Of a stretch of DNA of 64,000 nt, positions 1 through 11,047 are shown piece after piece. The position numbers and the translations under genes were made by a program. The DNA is from Neoconidiobolus thromboides FSU 785. Taxonomy: Eukaryota > Entomophthoromycota > Entomophthoromycetes > Entomophthorales > Neoconidiobolaceae. The stretch's first letter is position 1; the number at the start of each line of letters is the position of its first letter. The notes under the pieces are model-generated. The model was not told the DNA's origin. It searched no databases and was given only the letters and a program-made list of their open reading frames with translations. The stretch is from the NCBI GenBank assembly GCA_025603075.1, contig MU626290.1, forward strand, positions 82,987-146,986, read 5' to 3'.

Positions 1-1059
1 ATTTGTTTTTTTTTAATAATATAATAAATTAATTTATTATAGAGATAAACTGTTTCGATTTTATCCCTAATTTTTTATGCTTGCGTAGATGGTTTTTTTA
101 ATGAATTTTATTGGCTAGGTTCAATTCTGTTCAATTACCTTTACCTAAAGAGTCATCCTGAGATGTAAAATAGCCTATTCTACATTTAACTAATTAATAT
201 TAGGATCAAATTTTTAATCTATGAAATAGTAGTATGTGTTTTGCCATATTGTCCTTTAATAAGAAATGGGTACTCATTGTCTGTAGACTGTAGATGTGGA
301 TACACATGCTTTTTATAAACGTACAATCAAAAATTGTTAAAAAGTTATTTATTTCTAGCTATTATTAAATAAGGACTTGTACGATAAATACTTTTTTATA
401 TCACATTCTCTGATTTATAAAATAGCCTAAAGCCTACTTTCGGACATTTGATAAATTAATATATGGCATGTTTTTACATAAAATTTATGCTTGAAAAGTG
501 AACAAATGTAGATAAAAATAAAAGATAATTTAAAATAATATGACTTTTTTGACTTATACAAAAAATAGGTTATAGACTGTAACAATAGTTTTACTTTTTA
601 AAATTTCTAATAAAGAATCGTTTCTGGGTATGAAAATTTTCAATTTTATTTTCTAATCATGAATAATAAAGAACTGATTATTTTATAAACCTTATACTAG
701 AAAGCTATAATATAAAACAATATTTTTAAAGCTTAGTACAAGTTTAAAGATACTGTAATTTATTTTGAATTAATATGTTATAACTTGGTTATATTGCTCA
801 TATTAAAATAATAAAAATTATATCATATAATTTATAAATCTTATACTTTAATATCTCAATATGAAAACTTAAATAATACAGATTTTCTATAAACAATTTT
901 TAAAATAAATATTATTATAGCAGCTAAATACTATTTATTTAATATATAAAATAAAGAAATAATAATTTAAGATTATTTAATTAAAAGTTAAATACGATTA
1001 TAGAATATAATTTGAACTTATTAAAAAAACTATGTTTTTAATATTAGTTTTATATTGTA

Positions 1060-1506
1060 AAATATCGCTTTGTCAGCTCCATGGTTGATTATAACATAAT
1101 AATCACTTGTCATGTTCTCGAGTTCAGGCACAATTGATTTAAAGTTCTTTATTTTGATTTGCTGCGAGAATTTCTAACCTCATATCACAAAAAATATTAT
1201 CTTCTTATTTTGATATCCATACTTGTTGGAGTGTAAAAGGGATTTTAGAACACAACAATTCGAGGCTTTTTTATTGAATTGTCTCCTGATGTTGTACCTT
1301 TAATAAATCCACTAGACCTTTATGATAATATTTTATATAGATTTTACAGTAGTATTGTCTACTTTATTTATCTTACATAGTCCGTAGGATACTATGTGCT
1401 ATTCTCCATAATTCAAGTTTATCTTAGTTATATAAACTAAGACCTTTCAACTTACAATTAGTTAATCAAGTAAAAGTTGCTTTTAACCCGAACCACTGAA
1501 TGCCAA
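1060..1506 (+). repeat. tRNA-headed dispersed repeat (putative SINE), copy 1
   Basis: This ~445-bp unit recurs at 3538-3972 with the same order of blocks along its whole length. The first ~75 bp look tRNA-derived. A box-A-like segment (TCAGCTCCATGGTTGA) lies near 1073 and a box-B-like segment (CGAGTTCAGGCA) near 1119-1130. A TTGTC/GCACAA pair flanks them, as an acceptor stem would. The body contains shared blocks such as TATTGTCTA and CCATAATTCAAGTTTATC. A tRNA-like head followed by an unrelated body is SINE architecture. Calling it a SINE is inference, because no target-site duplication was established. Confidence 0.55.
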
Positions 1507-1705
1507 ATTTTATACTAATAGAACAAAAAATATAATTATATAGTTTATATAAAAAACTTATAGAAAATTTAAATAGCCTTATTAAAAAACAATTTTAAAA
1601 TTACTATATTAAAAACTTTTTTTATATTCTGTATTAAGGGACCATGTACAAAAAACATAATAAGTTATAGTTATTTTTACAAATACTTTAAATAATCAAT
1701 GTAAC

Positions 1706-1812
1706 ATAAGGGGATGTATTTTTGTGTCTAACAATTTTACTAACAATTTTTCTACTTAAATAATGCTTGGAAGATGGAAAAAGTAATGAAGCCAAAAAAA
1801 ACATCTCCATAA
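1706..1812 (-). mobile_element. MITE-like element, copy 1
   Basis: Terminal GGGGATGT and ACATCTCC are inverted. The core reads TTTTACTAACAATTTTT, then TGGAAAAAGTAATGAAG, which is the reverse orientation relative to the family consensus. Confidence 0.75.
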
Positions 1813-2010
1813 TTTATTATAAAATTGATATAATATTTTATAGTTTAATATAATAAACTTATTATTCACTGAAAATTGTATAAAAAAATCATAATAAATA
1901 ACTTTGTTTAAAATAAAAATTATCTATTAATATAAATAATGTTATTATATAACTTATTAATAAAAAAAGTTTTTGATTTTAGTGTTTTTTAATTAAAAGA
2001 AAACTGTTTT

Positions 2011-2114
2011 ATATAGGAGGTTTTTTTTGACTTCGTTACTTTTTCCATTTTTTTAAGTACTATTTGAGCGAAAATTTGTTAGTAATTCTTAAACACAAAA
2101 ATAAATCTCCATTT
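2011..2114 (+). mobile_element. MITE-like element, copy 2
   Basis: Forward orientation: ATAGGAGGT end, CTTCGTTACTTTTTCCA core, GTTAGTAATTCTTAAACAC arm, decayed ATCTCCAT end. It lies about 200 bp from copy 1 in the opposite orientation. Confidence 0.7.
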
Positions 2115-2387
2115 AATAAACATAAATTGACATAAATAAAGAAAAAACATAATTTACATCAACACAATCGTTTCAGTATATAGAAGCTATACAAATTTTT
2201 TTTCAACATCAAGTATGTTATGAAATATTTTTCTATCAGCCTTGTAATTAATTATAATATAACAATTAGCTAAATTATATCTAAAACTAATTGCAGCTTT
2301 GTATTAATTTAACCGCAATTCGTATAATGAATTTAATTAGCTTTAAATAATTTTGCTATCAAAAATTACTGTATTTCTAAATCCAGG

Positions 2388-2492
2388 TATGAGGATGTAT
2401 TTTTGTGTCTGACAATTTTACTAACAATTTTTCCACTCAAATAATGCTTGGAAGATGGAAAAAGTAATGAAGCCAAAAAAACATCCACTATA
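2388..2492 (-). mobile_element. MITE-like element, copy 3
   Basis: Starts TATGAGGATGT and ends ACATCCACTATA. The interior is almost identical to copy 1, including a shared ATAATGCTTGGAAGATGG variant, so these two are the closest relatives in the window. Confidence 0.75.
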
Positions 2493-2610
2493 ATTAGTTT
2501 AAAGTTTTTTATTTTAGTAATTATATTTAATAACTATAATAAAAGATAATTATTATAATATTTTTTATATACAGCCACTTAATTAAACTATAATTGTTTT
2601 AATATAATAA

Positions 2611-2860
2611 CTTAAAGCTCTTTTATTGAATTGCTTTCTAATATTATACTTTTAATAAAGCTATTAAGTTTTTTTAACAGTACTTCATATAAATTTTATA
2701 ATAATATCTTCTATTCTATTTGTTTTACATAGTCTGTAGCTTATTATGTACTATTTTTATTAATTTAAATCTACTTTAATTATATAAACTAAGACTCTTT
2801 AATTTACAGCTAACTAATTAAGCAAAAGCTGTTTCTAATTCCAACTACTAAATCCCAACT
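2611..2860 (+). repeat. tRNA-headed dispersed repeat, copy 2 (5'-truncated)
   Basis: This copy aligns by eye with the 3' two-thirds of copies 1 and 3. Shared blocks include TTTTATTGAATTG, ACATAGTCTGTAG and TATATAAACTAAGAC. The tRNA-like head is missing. 5' truncation is common for retroposed elements. Confidence 0.5.
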
Positions 2861-3343
2861 TTTATAGTTTTAATAACTTTTTTAACTAAGTTTTTATATG
2901 TTTTGTAGCTAATGTTATTATTGATTTTTTAATTAAACCAAAGTTATTTATATCAAGCAAAAGTGTGTTGATAGTATTATAAAAAAAAACTTGAAATAAG
3001 GCAGTTAAATTATTAATATTATTAAAAACATGATTATTTTTTTTAATAGTTAATAAATTAGTTATAAAAAAATCATTAAACACTGTTAAACATGAAATAT
3101 AATAAATATTATCTGGTAATTTATAAAATTAGTTAAATTACTATTATTATTATTTTAACATTATTTAAAAATAATTATTTAAAAATGTATTTATTTATCT
3201 AAAAGTTTTATTAATAGCTTTTTTGCTTAAATAATACAAAATAAAAAAACCCAATTATTGATAGTATTTAAATAATAAATAAAACTGATGTTTTTTACAA
3301 AAAATAATCAACTAAATTAAACAACAGCTTAAAAATTTAATTA

Positions 3344-3447
3344 TATGGGGATGTGTTTTTGTATTTAAGAGCTTTATTAACAACTTTTCCACCCAAATAG
3401 CGCTTAAAGATGAAAAAAGTAATGAATTCAAAAAAAACATCCCCATA
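3344..3447 (-). mobile_element. MITE-like element, copy 4
   Basis: One of the best-preserved copies. The ends TATGGGGATGT and ACATCCCCATA are perfect inverted repeats bounded by TA dinucleotides. The core CACCCAAATAGCGCTTAAAG is intact. Confidence 0.8.
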
Positions 3448-3537
3448 TAATAAGAGTTATAAAAAAACAATATAAAGTTATTGTTACAATTGTAAAAACT
3501 TCTTTAGATATAAATATTAAATCTTATATTTAAGATG

Positions 3538-3972
3538 TGAAATATCGCTTTGTCAGCTCGATGATTGAGTATAGCGTAATGATCACTTAAGTTGTTGTGC
3601 TCTCAAGTTCAAAGACAATTAATCCCATGTTTTTATTTTAGCTTACTATGAGAATTTCTAGCTCCATCCCAAAGAATATTATCATCTCATTTTGATATTT
3701 ATATTTTTCAAAGTATAGTAGCTCAAGGCTTTCTAATTGAATTATTCCTTGATATCTCGAACGTTTAATAAAGTCACTAAGTTTTCTTAATAGTATTTTA
3801 TGTAGATTTTGCATTAGTATTGTCTATTCTATTTATCTTACATAGTCTATAGCCTATTACATACTATTCTCCATAATTCAAGTTTATCTTAGTTACATAA
3901 ACTAGGACCTTTCGACTTACAGTATAGTCAACCAAGTGATAGTTGTTATTGACTCCAATCACTGAGTACTGG
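3538..3972 (+). repeat. tRNA-headed dispersed repeat (putative SINE), copy 3
   Basis: Second full-length copy. Its box-A-like segment (TCAGCTCGATGATTGAG) is closer to a tRNA D-arm than that of copy 1. The box-B-like segment is CTCAAGTTCAAAGACAA near 3602-3618. TTGTC near the start and GACAA after box B could pair as an acceptor stem. The body carries the same ordered blocks as copy 1. Confidence 0.55.
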
Positions 3973-5104
3973 ATTTCATAAAGATTTAAAAAAATAAATA
4001 TAAATTAAATCCATTATATAATAATGACTGCTTTTAAAGTAAATAGTAAATTATAAATTAATATTTAATTTAATTTTGAACTTTAAACTAAATTTTAAAT
4101 CTTCACATTTTTAACTAATTTTTGCTTTTTGGTTAATGAATGGCTGCAAGCTAAACAAATAGCCTTAACAAAATATATATTTGACATCAAAAAATATTGC
4201 AAATTTAATCAAATTTAAATTGATTAAAAAAGCCAATATCCTTAATATTACATTTTTATTGCAACTTAATTAGGTTTTTTAAAGCCTGGTATTAGCATTA
4301 GCAATTTGTTAACTTTATTAAATTCTACTCCTAAATGAACAGCTAATAAACGATAGTTAGCTCTGAAAATTAACGCAAACTAGGTCACAATAAAGCTATA
4401 AGAGCTATATTGATGTTTAGATACTAAAATATGTTTTCAGAATTTTTTTTAAAATTTCTTTATATTAGTGAAAAATGGAATGGATTATAGCAATATAGCA
4501 TTTTATTATTTGCTTAAAATCGCTTATAGGTTGGCTTATAAAAACAAAAAAACTAAGTTGGCAATCTTGATACAATAGCTATATTTCTAAAACTTTAGTA
4601 AAACAGAAGCTTAGAACTGATGCATTTAATACTCTTGATTTTTCATTTCGCGGTTAAATTTTTTATTTAAGTGTAGCAAACATGTTAACAAAAAGTTCAG
4701 ATTAAACAAACATATATTTGTCCTCTAATGACCTAATGCCCTGATTTCATATTTAAGATGTTATCTTTTTATCAAATCATAGCGTTGTTCACTTTGCAAA
4801 AATCCAAATCCACGAATTTATGAAATAATAGTTAGCCAAATGTAAAAAGTAGCAGGAGGCAAGCTTACAGACTGGATATAAGCCAATAAAATAAATTTTA
4901 GCCACTCAATTTTAATTCGTTTCTTCAACTAAAACTGACCAATAAAAGAATCCAATCAATATATTAGCCAATAAACATGCAAATTGTAGTTCCCCAACTT
5001 ACGTTTTCTAAGGATTTAACATAAAGGTAATGGAATTAATCCTTGTTAATTAGCTATCAAACTAAAACTTTTATTATTTCAATTTAGAATTAATTTTTAA
5101 AAAA

Positions 5105-5748
5105 ATGTCTGAATATTGTCCAGTATATGCTCCATTCTTTGCTACCATGGGGGTAGCTTCAGCTATTATATTTACTAGTGAGTTATTATTTTATTTTTTT
5201 AAAACTGATTTTAAATTCTTGTTTTACATAGGTTTTGGTGCCGCTTATGGTACTGCTAAATCAGGTGTTGGTTTATCCGCTATGGGTGTTTTACGTCCTG
5301 ATATGGTAATCAGAGCCATTGTTCCAGTTGTTATGGCTGGTATTATTGCTATTTATGGTTTAGTCGTAGCTGTTATGTCCTCTGGTTCTTGTGAGTCATA
5401 ATTTGATTTTTATAATTTATAATATTTAATCAATTTTTAGTGAACGCACAAATGCCACTTTATAAGTAGGTTAAAATTTAAATTATTTTTGTATTTTTAT
5501 TAACAATATTTAGTGGTTTTATTATTCTTGCTGCTGGTTTATCTGTTGGTTTTTCTGGATTAGCCGCTGGGTTTGCTATTGGTATTGTTGGTGATGCAGG
5601 TGTGCGTGCTATTGCACAACAACCAAGGCTCTTTGTAGGTATGATCTTGATTCTTATTTTTGCTGAAGTCTTAGGTTTATATGGTCTCATTGTTGCTCTT
5701 ATCCTTAATTCTAAAGTTACAGATAATGGTATCTGTACCAAATCTTAA
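5105..5748 (+). CDS. VMA3: V-ATPase proteolipid subunit c
   Basis: This encodes the membrane proteolipid of the vacuolar proton ATPase Vo rotor. Four exons are 5105-5177, 5232-5390, 5441-5465 and 5514-5748, with phases that join cleanly into 163 aa, the usual length. The start [12 protein letters not shown] matches the family. Four hydrophobic helices follow, and the proton-carrying glutamate sits in [16 protein letters not shown] near residue 138. The IVGDAGVR and [10 protein letters not shown] motifs are intact. Sequence near both ends fits Vma3 (c) better than Vma11 (c'). The third exon is only 25 nt and encodes the lumenal loop. The gene converges on the F-box gene downstream. Identification is very secure; the c versus c' choice is slightly less so. 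Confidence 0.95.
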
Positions 5749-6109
5749 CAAAATATTTACCTATCAAATCAGATATAAAATTTATCTAAATTTCGATCAA
5801 ATTAAATAGTGTTATTTGGAATTTATTAACTTATATTGTTGAGCTTAATTAAGGTTACTTTCGATCTATTTTAATTAGTTAATATAGATGTTTTATTAGA
5901 TATGGACTGAGTTATAGGATTTAAAAAACAAATGTAAATAAATGAGTCCAATAAAAAGATCGATGAAGTGGTATATAATTAAAACACTTGAAAAAGATAT
6001 AGTAAATGCAAGTGAATGAAATATGATAAACAGTTAAAAGTAGTCATATATTATTAAATTTAGTGCTGATATTCAAATAGCTTCGAGTAATAAACAAATT
6101 TATTGTAGC
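5749..6109. other. intergenic, convergent 3' ends
   Basis: About 360 bp between two convergent genes. AT-rich, with no repeat or RNA gene seen. Confidence 0.6.
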
Positions 6110-7550
6110 TTAATAAGAATAACAATGTAAAATGGTAGAAGATTTAAATTGTTTCCTAAGTAAATTAACAAACTCTGAAGAAATTAAGGAACAATTACGT
6201 AAATCCAAATAGTCTAATGGATATGATGAGTTAGAAAGTAAAGTACTTAGCCCATGATTTGAAACCTTTGGACAATAGCTTAAATCAAGATAATTTAATT
6301 CTAAATTGGTTAAAAGAGTATGTAAAGTTTGTTCACCAAAAGTTAACCTAGAAATATTCAAATGTTTTAGACTTGATTTGCATTTTGATTTTGGATTAAC
6401 TAAAGCTAATAGAGCCTCATCATTAATAGAAGGACAGGCGGCAATCGATAATATTTTCAACTTAGAGCATGAACTGGAAATAAACTTCACCCCAGTTATG
6501 TCAACAAAAGTTTGAGTTAAATTAATATCTACCAAATTACCAAGTACTTCTTTTAAGCAATAAATCACTTTACTATCAATAAAAAAATTTTTACTTAAAT
6601 TTAAACAAGTTAAATCTTGAAATGTTAATGCTAATAATCGAAAATAAAAATAAGGCTGTTCATTTCGAGTTAGTCCATTTTTCATACTTGATAAATTGAT
6701 CTTAGTTATTAATTTATATTTTTTACAAAGTTCATTGATAATTTTTATTTCGAGTCCAGTTGTATTACTTATATCCATTTCTTTAAGGTTTGGGAATAAA
6801 CAACTAATAGTATGTATAAATAACCCTTTTAATTTCAATCCAGCAACATTGAGATGCTTTAAGGTTGTTACTGATTTAATTAATTTACCATCTGTTGTAT
6901 AAAATATATTATTAGTTAACTCATTTTTGGATATATCTAAATGAGTTAAATTTTGAACTCTTAATAATATCTCTTGAACAATATCTGCTGTTAATCCACA
7001 ATTAGAAAGTGTTATTTTTGTTAAATTGGTTTTATATTGTCTTATCAAAGGTGCAAAAAAAGTGAATGTAACTTTTGAATTAAGTATTTCAAAATTATTA
7101 AGATTTGGCCGATGAAAACTATTCAATTGTTTAAACCAGGTGTATTCTAATTTAGGACAATTATTTAAACATATAGATTTTAAGTTACTTCTAGCTCTCG
7201 TCAAAAATAATGATAATGTATATACGGCATAATGTTTTCCATTTGAATAAAACAACCTTTTTTTATGGCTAGGATTACTAAAATTTAAATTTATATAACT
7301 CCATATCATTGGTATGCTGATTATAGACCGTCGCCACGTTTTACATACGGTTCCTAAGGAATAGATCTCTTTTTGCGTTAAATAGGAAAATATTATCATT
7401 AATAATTCTAACGGTAGTAGATCTAACCATCTTAAACTAAACTTCTTAGGTTGTTAGATAGAACTTATTCACCATTTAATTGTTTTATTTTATTTTACTT
7501 ACATGCTTGGTTTTACTTTTAGCTACCTCGTTATTGGAACTAGACTCCAT
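6110..7550 (-). CDS. F-box / leucine-rich repeat protein
   Basis: Probable substrate-recognition subunit of an SCF ubiquitin ligase. Two exons: 7503-7550 (16 codons from an ATG) and 6110-7444, giving 460 aa. The intron has GTAAGT and a TCTAAC branch site just before CCTAAG. The splice restores the F-box start LDLLPLELLMIIFSYL, which a start at the first ATG of exon 2 would lose. W-R-x-S and W-S-Y follow, as in other F-boxes. From about residue 90 to the end there are repeated L-x-x-L-x-L units with N/C at the turn (for example LTHLDISKNEL and LDLSYCPKVSNHG), typical of cysteine-type LRRs like those of Grr1 or Pof2. The substrate is unknown. Confidence 0.85.
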
Positions 7551-8013
7551 TATTTAAAAGAGTAGCTGAAAAATTAAATACTTTAAGGGATATCAATTTA
7601 TAGAAGTGCAAACAAGTTTGCAAATTCTGACAAAACACTTGTTATAAGAATAGTAAATTGCAGCACTAAAGCAATCTTACTAGCAAATAATGGTCATTTT
7701 TGATCAAAGAAAGGATTTACTGTTGCAAGCGGCAACTTTTCACTTTTTGCAATAAAAAATAGGATTATTTTACTACATTCTTATATTTTCGATTAAATTA
7801 TAATAACAATATATAGGGATATATTTTTAAGAGTTTTATTAGCAGTTTTTCCACTCAAATAGCGCTTAAAAAATGGAAAAAGTGATGAAACTAAAAAATA
7901 TCCCCATATATTTGTTTAAATACTTTATAAATTTCAACCTTTTCATTTCAATAAAATGTAGAAAATAATTTGATTAAAAAAACAAAATTTTTATATCTGT
8001 TGAACTTTGACTT
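7551..8013. other. intergenic with one MITE-like copy
   Basis: About 460 bp between the F-box promoter and the 3' end of a nucleotidase gene. Apart from one MITE-like copy I see nothing recognisable. Confidence 0.6.
7812..7908 (-). mobile_element. MITE-like element, copy 5
   Basis: Ends TATAGGGATATA and ATATCCCCATA. The core CCACTCAAATAGCGCTTAAA and GGAAAAAGTGATGAA match the family well. Confidence 0.75.
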
Positions 8014-9004
8014 TTATTTCATTAATTCTAGTAGCTCATTAACCCATTCCAATGAACCATCTTCTGTTATCACTACATCATATTTCTCGATATATTCTGG
8101 TAATAAAACTTCGGTATTGTGATTAACAAAACCAATAGTTAAAAGAGTAGTGGGATTAAAATTATTACTCATATTTAAATCACTAAGAGAATCCCCTAAT
8201 AAAATACAATTATGTTTATTTTTAATTTGCTGATTGAATTCTAATTCATTTATTAATACATCTCCTTTGTTTAATATATGTATTAAGGGTTCTTTAAAAC
8301 CTATTAATCTATAAGGTTCCTCTTTAGAAAATATCATGGTGTTGGAAATGATGTGTATATTATTATTGAAATAGCCTTTATTTAGTAACAAATGTTGAAT
8401 TATATCTGTTTTATTTTTGTTAATAATGTAATAATAAAATTTATTAAATTTGAAATTTACCTGTCAGCCCCGCCGAAAATATTAGTAAAGGTATTTTGTT
8501 TTTATTTATTAAGTTAAAAAATCTATCAGAATCTTGTCTATAGTTCATTTCATATTTAGATAATCCTTGTTGAATTTTATTAAGTGTTAGCTCCTCTTCA
8601 ATATAATAGCTATGAATTGCATTCCACCAATTAACTATATGTTCCTCATTTTCCTCAAAATTTTTAGTATAATTTTTAACATATTGAATGTATTTTGCAT
8701 TCACTTCCAATTCCTTAATTTTAAAACCTTCCGACACGATATCGGTTTGTGTAATTACCTTATGAGTATTTAGCATTTTTTTACCGTTAAATGAATATTT
8801 GGTTAACGTGGCATCAAAATCTTATAAATATTTAATATATATACATATATAAAGAAAGGTTAAAATACCGGATATTATGTATAACTTATTGTATCCATCT
8901 TGCACTAATCTTTGAAGTTTAGTTTCTAAATGAGTTTTATTTTTATAGTGGATATTCGTTTGATTATTTATGTTTATCATTAAATTATTGATAATCGGAT
9001 TCAT
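8014..9004 (-). CDS. pyrimidine 5'-nucleotidase (P5N-1/UMPH-1 family), copy A
   Basis: A HAD-fold cytosolic 5'-nucleotidase expected to dephosphorylate pyrimidine nucleoside monophosphates. Exons 8869-9004, 8461-8820 and 8014-8405 join in phase to 295 aa, close to the ~290-300 aa of eukaryotic P5N-1. HAD motif I, SDFDATLT, is formed across the first splice. Motif II is IFSAGLT, also at a splice, and motif IV is LLGDSLSDLNM. Family blocks VNWWNAIH and KEPLIHILNKGD are present. Compared with copy B, motif I has Ala for the usual Met, and the GD-S-x-G-D block reads S-L-S-D, so this copy looks more relaxed. Intron positions are the same as in copy B, which indicates tandem duplication after the introns were in place. 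Confidence 0.88.
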
Positions 9005-9795
9005 TTTAATAGATGAACTGTTTAGTAAAAAAAGTTAATAATTATCTTTTAATATTGATATTCTTTTGAAATAATTTGTTACGTCACTATTGATTTCTAT
9101 CCTTAACAAACATAAATTCAGTAAAATTCTATTTATTGTTCTTTAAATGGTTGAACAAGACAAGACTTGTAAAAGAAATTATTTCTGCTATTACAATTAA
9201 TGAAAACGTTTAACGAAACATACTTTTGAATACTATTAATAAAATAATATATGGAGGTATTTTCTAGCTTCATCACTTTTTCTATTTTTTAAGCGCTATT
9301 TGAGCAGAAAAATTGTTAGTAAAATTCTTAAACAAAAATATATTCACATATTCATTTGTAAGTTTTAATTTGGGAATATACTTTACATATTTGAGTCTTC
9401 ATTTAAAGCTTTAAAGGGAAGATAACTAAACTAATGATGAATTTATATAGAATAATATGAATACATATGGATAAGTTTAAAAGCTCAATTAAAATCAAAA
9501 GCAAAGTTCTATAATTCACTTTTTTTGTCCATTTCCCATGTAATGTAAAACTTAAAGACTATTAAATAAAACTAGATAAAAAAAGTCTCAGTAAATTATT
9601 TTCAAATTAAACAAAAAAGTAAAAAATTTGTAGCACTAAGTGCTTAATTTGTATTTTTCGCTAAAAATTAAATTATTTAAAATTTGAACCAAGCTTTTAA
9701 ACTACCTTATATACTTATGAATAAAATATTGAGATTAACAAATAAAAAATAAATTTTGCTTTATAAATAAACCCAAAGAAAAGCTATACAAAAAC
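9005..9795. other. intergenic between tandem nucleotidase genes
   Basis: About 790 bp holding one MITE-like copy and otherwise featureless AT-rich sequence. It serves as the promoter of copy A and the 3' flank of copy B. Confidence 0.6.
9250..9350 (+). mobile_element. MITE-like element, copy 6
   Basis: Forward copy: TATGGAGGTAT end, GCTTCATCACTTTTTC and AAGCGCTATTTGAGCAG core, decayed right end TTCACATA. Confidence 0.7.
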
Positions 9796-10801
9796 TTAAT
9801 TTAATTTCTCTAATAAATCATTAACCCATTCCATTGAATCATCAGCAGCAATAACAACATCAAATTTATCTAAATATTTTGGTAATAAATTTTCTACATC
9901 ATAATTTAAAAATCCAATAGTTAATAAGTTATTATGATTTAGCCCTCCTTTCATACAAACATCACCAAGAGAATCTCCAAGTAATAGACCATTACTTCGA
10001 TTTTCAATTTCATTATAAAATTTCATACCTTCAAATTTTATAACCCCTTTACTTAATACATGAATTAAAGGCTCTTTAAAATCAATAATGTTCTTTGGTT
10101 CTTTTGTATCAAATATCATAGAATTAGAAACTACATGTACGTTATCATTTAAATAACCCTTGTTTTGTAACAATATTTCAATTATATCTAAATAAAAGAT
10201 ATTAATGTGTTAATAATTAAATATGAAAAATATAACTTACCTGCTAATCCAGCCGAAAATACAATTAAAGGTAAACCTTTTTGATTAGCCAATTTAAAAA
10301 AGTCATTACTACCATCTCTATAAACCATATTAAATGTATCTAATCCTTCTTTAATAGCTTGGTATGTCAACTTTTCATCAATAAAAGCTTGATGAACTAG
10401 AGTCCACCATTCAACCATCTTTTGATATTTTTCTTCATAGCTTAAAGTTTGAGATATTTCAAATGGGTAATATTTTTCAAATAACGCTTTTTCGTTCTCT
10501 TTAAACTTATCTGATACAATACCAGTTTTGGTCAAAACAGCATGTGAGCCTACATTTCGATCTCCATTGACCCAAAATTTACTTATGGTCATATCAAAAT
10601 CTACAAATGTTAAATTTATTATTTAATGTAACATAAGAATAAAAAATAGCTACCTGAAATAATATGTAATTTATTAGCTCCGTCTTGAAGGATATTAGCT
10701 ACCTTTTGCTTTACTTTAGCTTCGTCACTAAAGTATACATTCTTTAAACTTTTGGGATTTAATTGTATATCGTTATAGTCGTTAGTTTCAGAGAAGGTCA
10801 T
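9796..10801 (-). CDS. pyrimidine 5'-nucleotidase (P5N-1/UMPH-1 family), copy B
   Basis: Tandem paralogue of copy A with exons 10654-10801, 10241-10600 and 9796-10187, giving 299 aa. Exons 2 and 3 have exactly the same lengths as in copy A (360 and 392 nt), with the same phases. Motif I reads SDFDMTIS and motif IV LLGDSLGDVCM, both nearer the family norm than copy A. The KEPLIHVLSKG and MEWVNDLLEKL blocks are also conserved. This is probably the copy that keeps standard activity. Its start codon lies 246 bp from the TFB4 start on the other strand, so the two may share a promoter. Confidence 0.9.
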
Positions 10802-11047
10802 ATTGCGTCTTAATAATAATAAAGGAATCTAAAATGTATTTAATATTAATTTTACAGTTGTCTCTTGGTTGCTTTATATATCGTTGAAAGTTTCAAAATA
10901 GAACAGTCATGATGAATAATGATTTCTAATGTTCATTTAAGTAAACTCAATTCCTCCAATAAGAATGAAATCATTTGATAGCGTGCATAAAAAGCTTTTT
11001 AAATTTGGATTAATTCCAATTTAAGTTAATTACAATTTTATTTTTCA
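10802..11047. promoter_or_regulatory. divergent promoter, nucleotidase copy B / TFB4
   Basis: 246 bp separate two start codons that face away from each other. No TATA box or paired motif stands out. Joint use is inferred from the spacing only. Confidence 0.45.

Larger units (their letters stand above)
1..5104. other. gene-free repeat-rich region
   Basis: About 5.1 kb with no reading frame that looks like a gene on either strand; the few open frames are short and low in complexity. It contains three copies of a ~440-bp dispersed repeat and four copies of the ~100-bp MITE-like family, listed separately. The rest is plain AT-rich sequence in which I see no RNA gene or conserved signal. Confidence 0.7.

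Noticed and set aside
2886-3083. 65-codon minus-strand frame in the repeat zone
   Set aside because: Made almost only of Asn, Ile, Lys, Leu, Phe and Thr, as expected for random AT-rich DNA; no motif.
1706-3447. CRISPR-like array
   Set aside because: Copies are ~100 bp, unevenly spaced, in both orientations and dispersed over 64 kb. The genome is eukaryotic.
5478-5741. Minus-strand frame over the last V-ATPase exon
   Set aside because: Antisense shadow of a strongly conserved exon.
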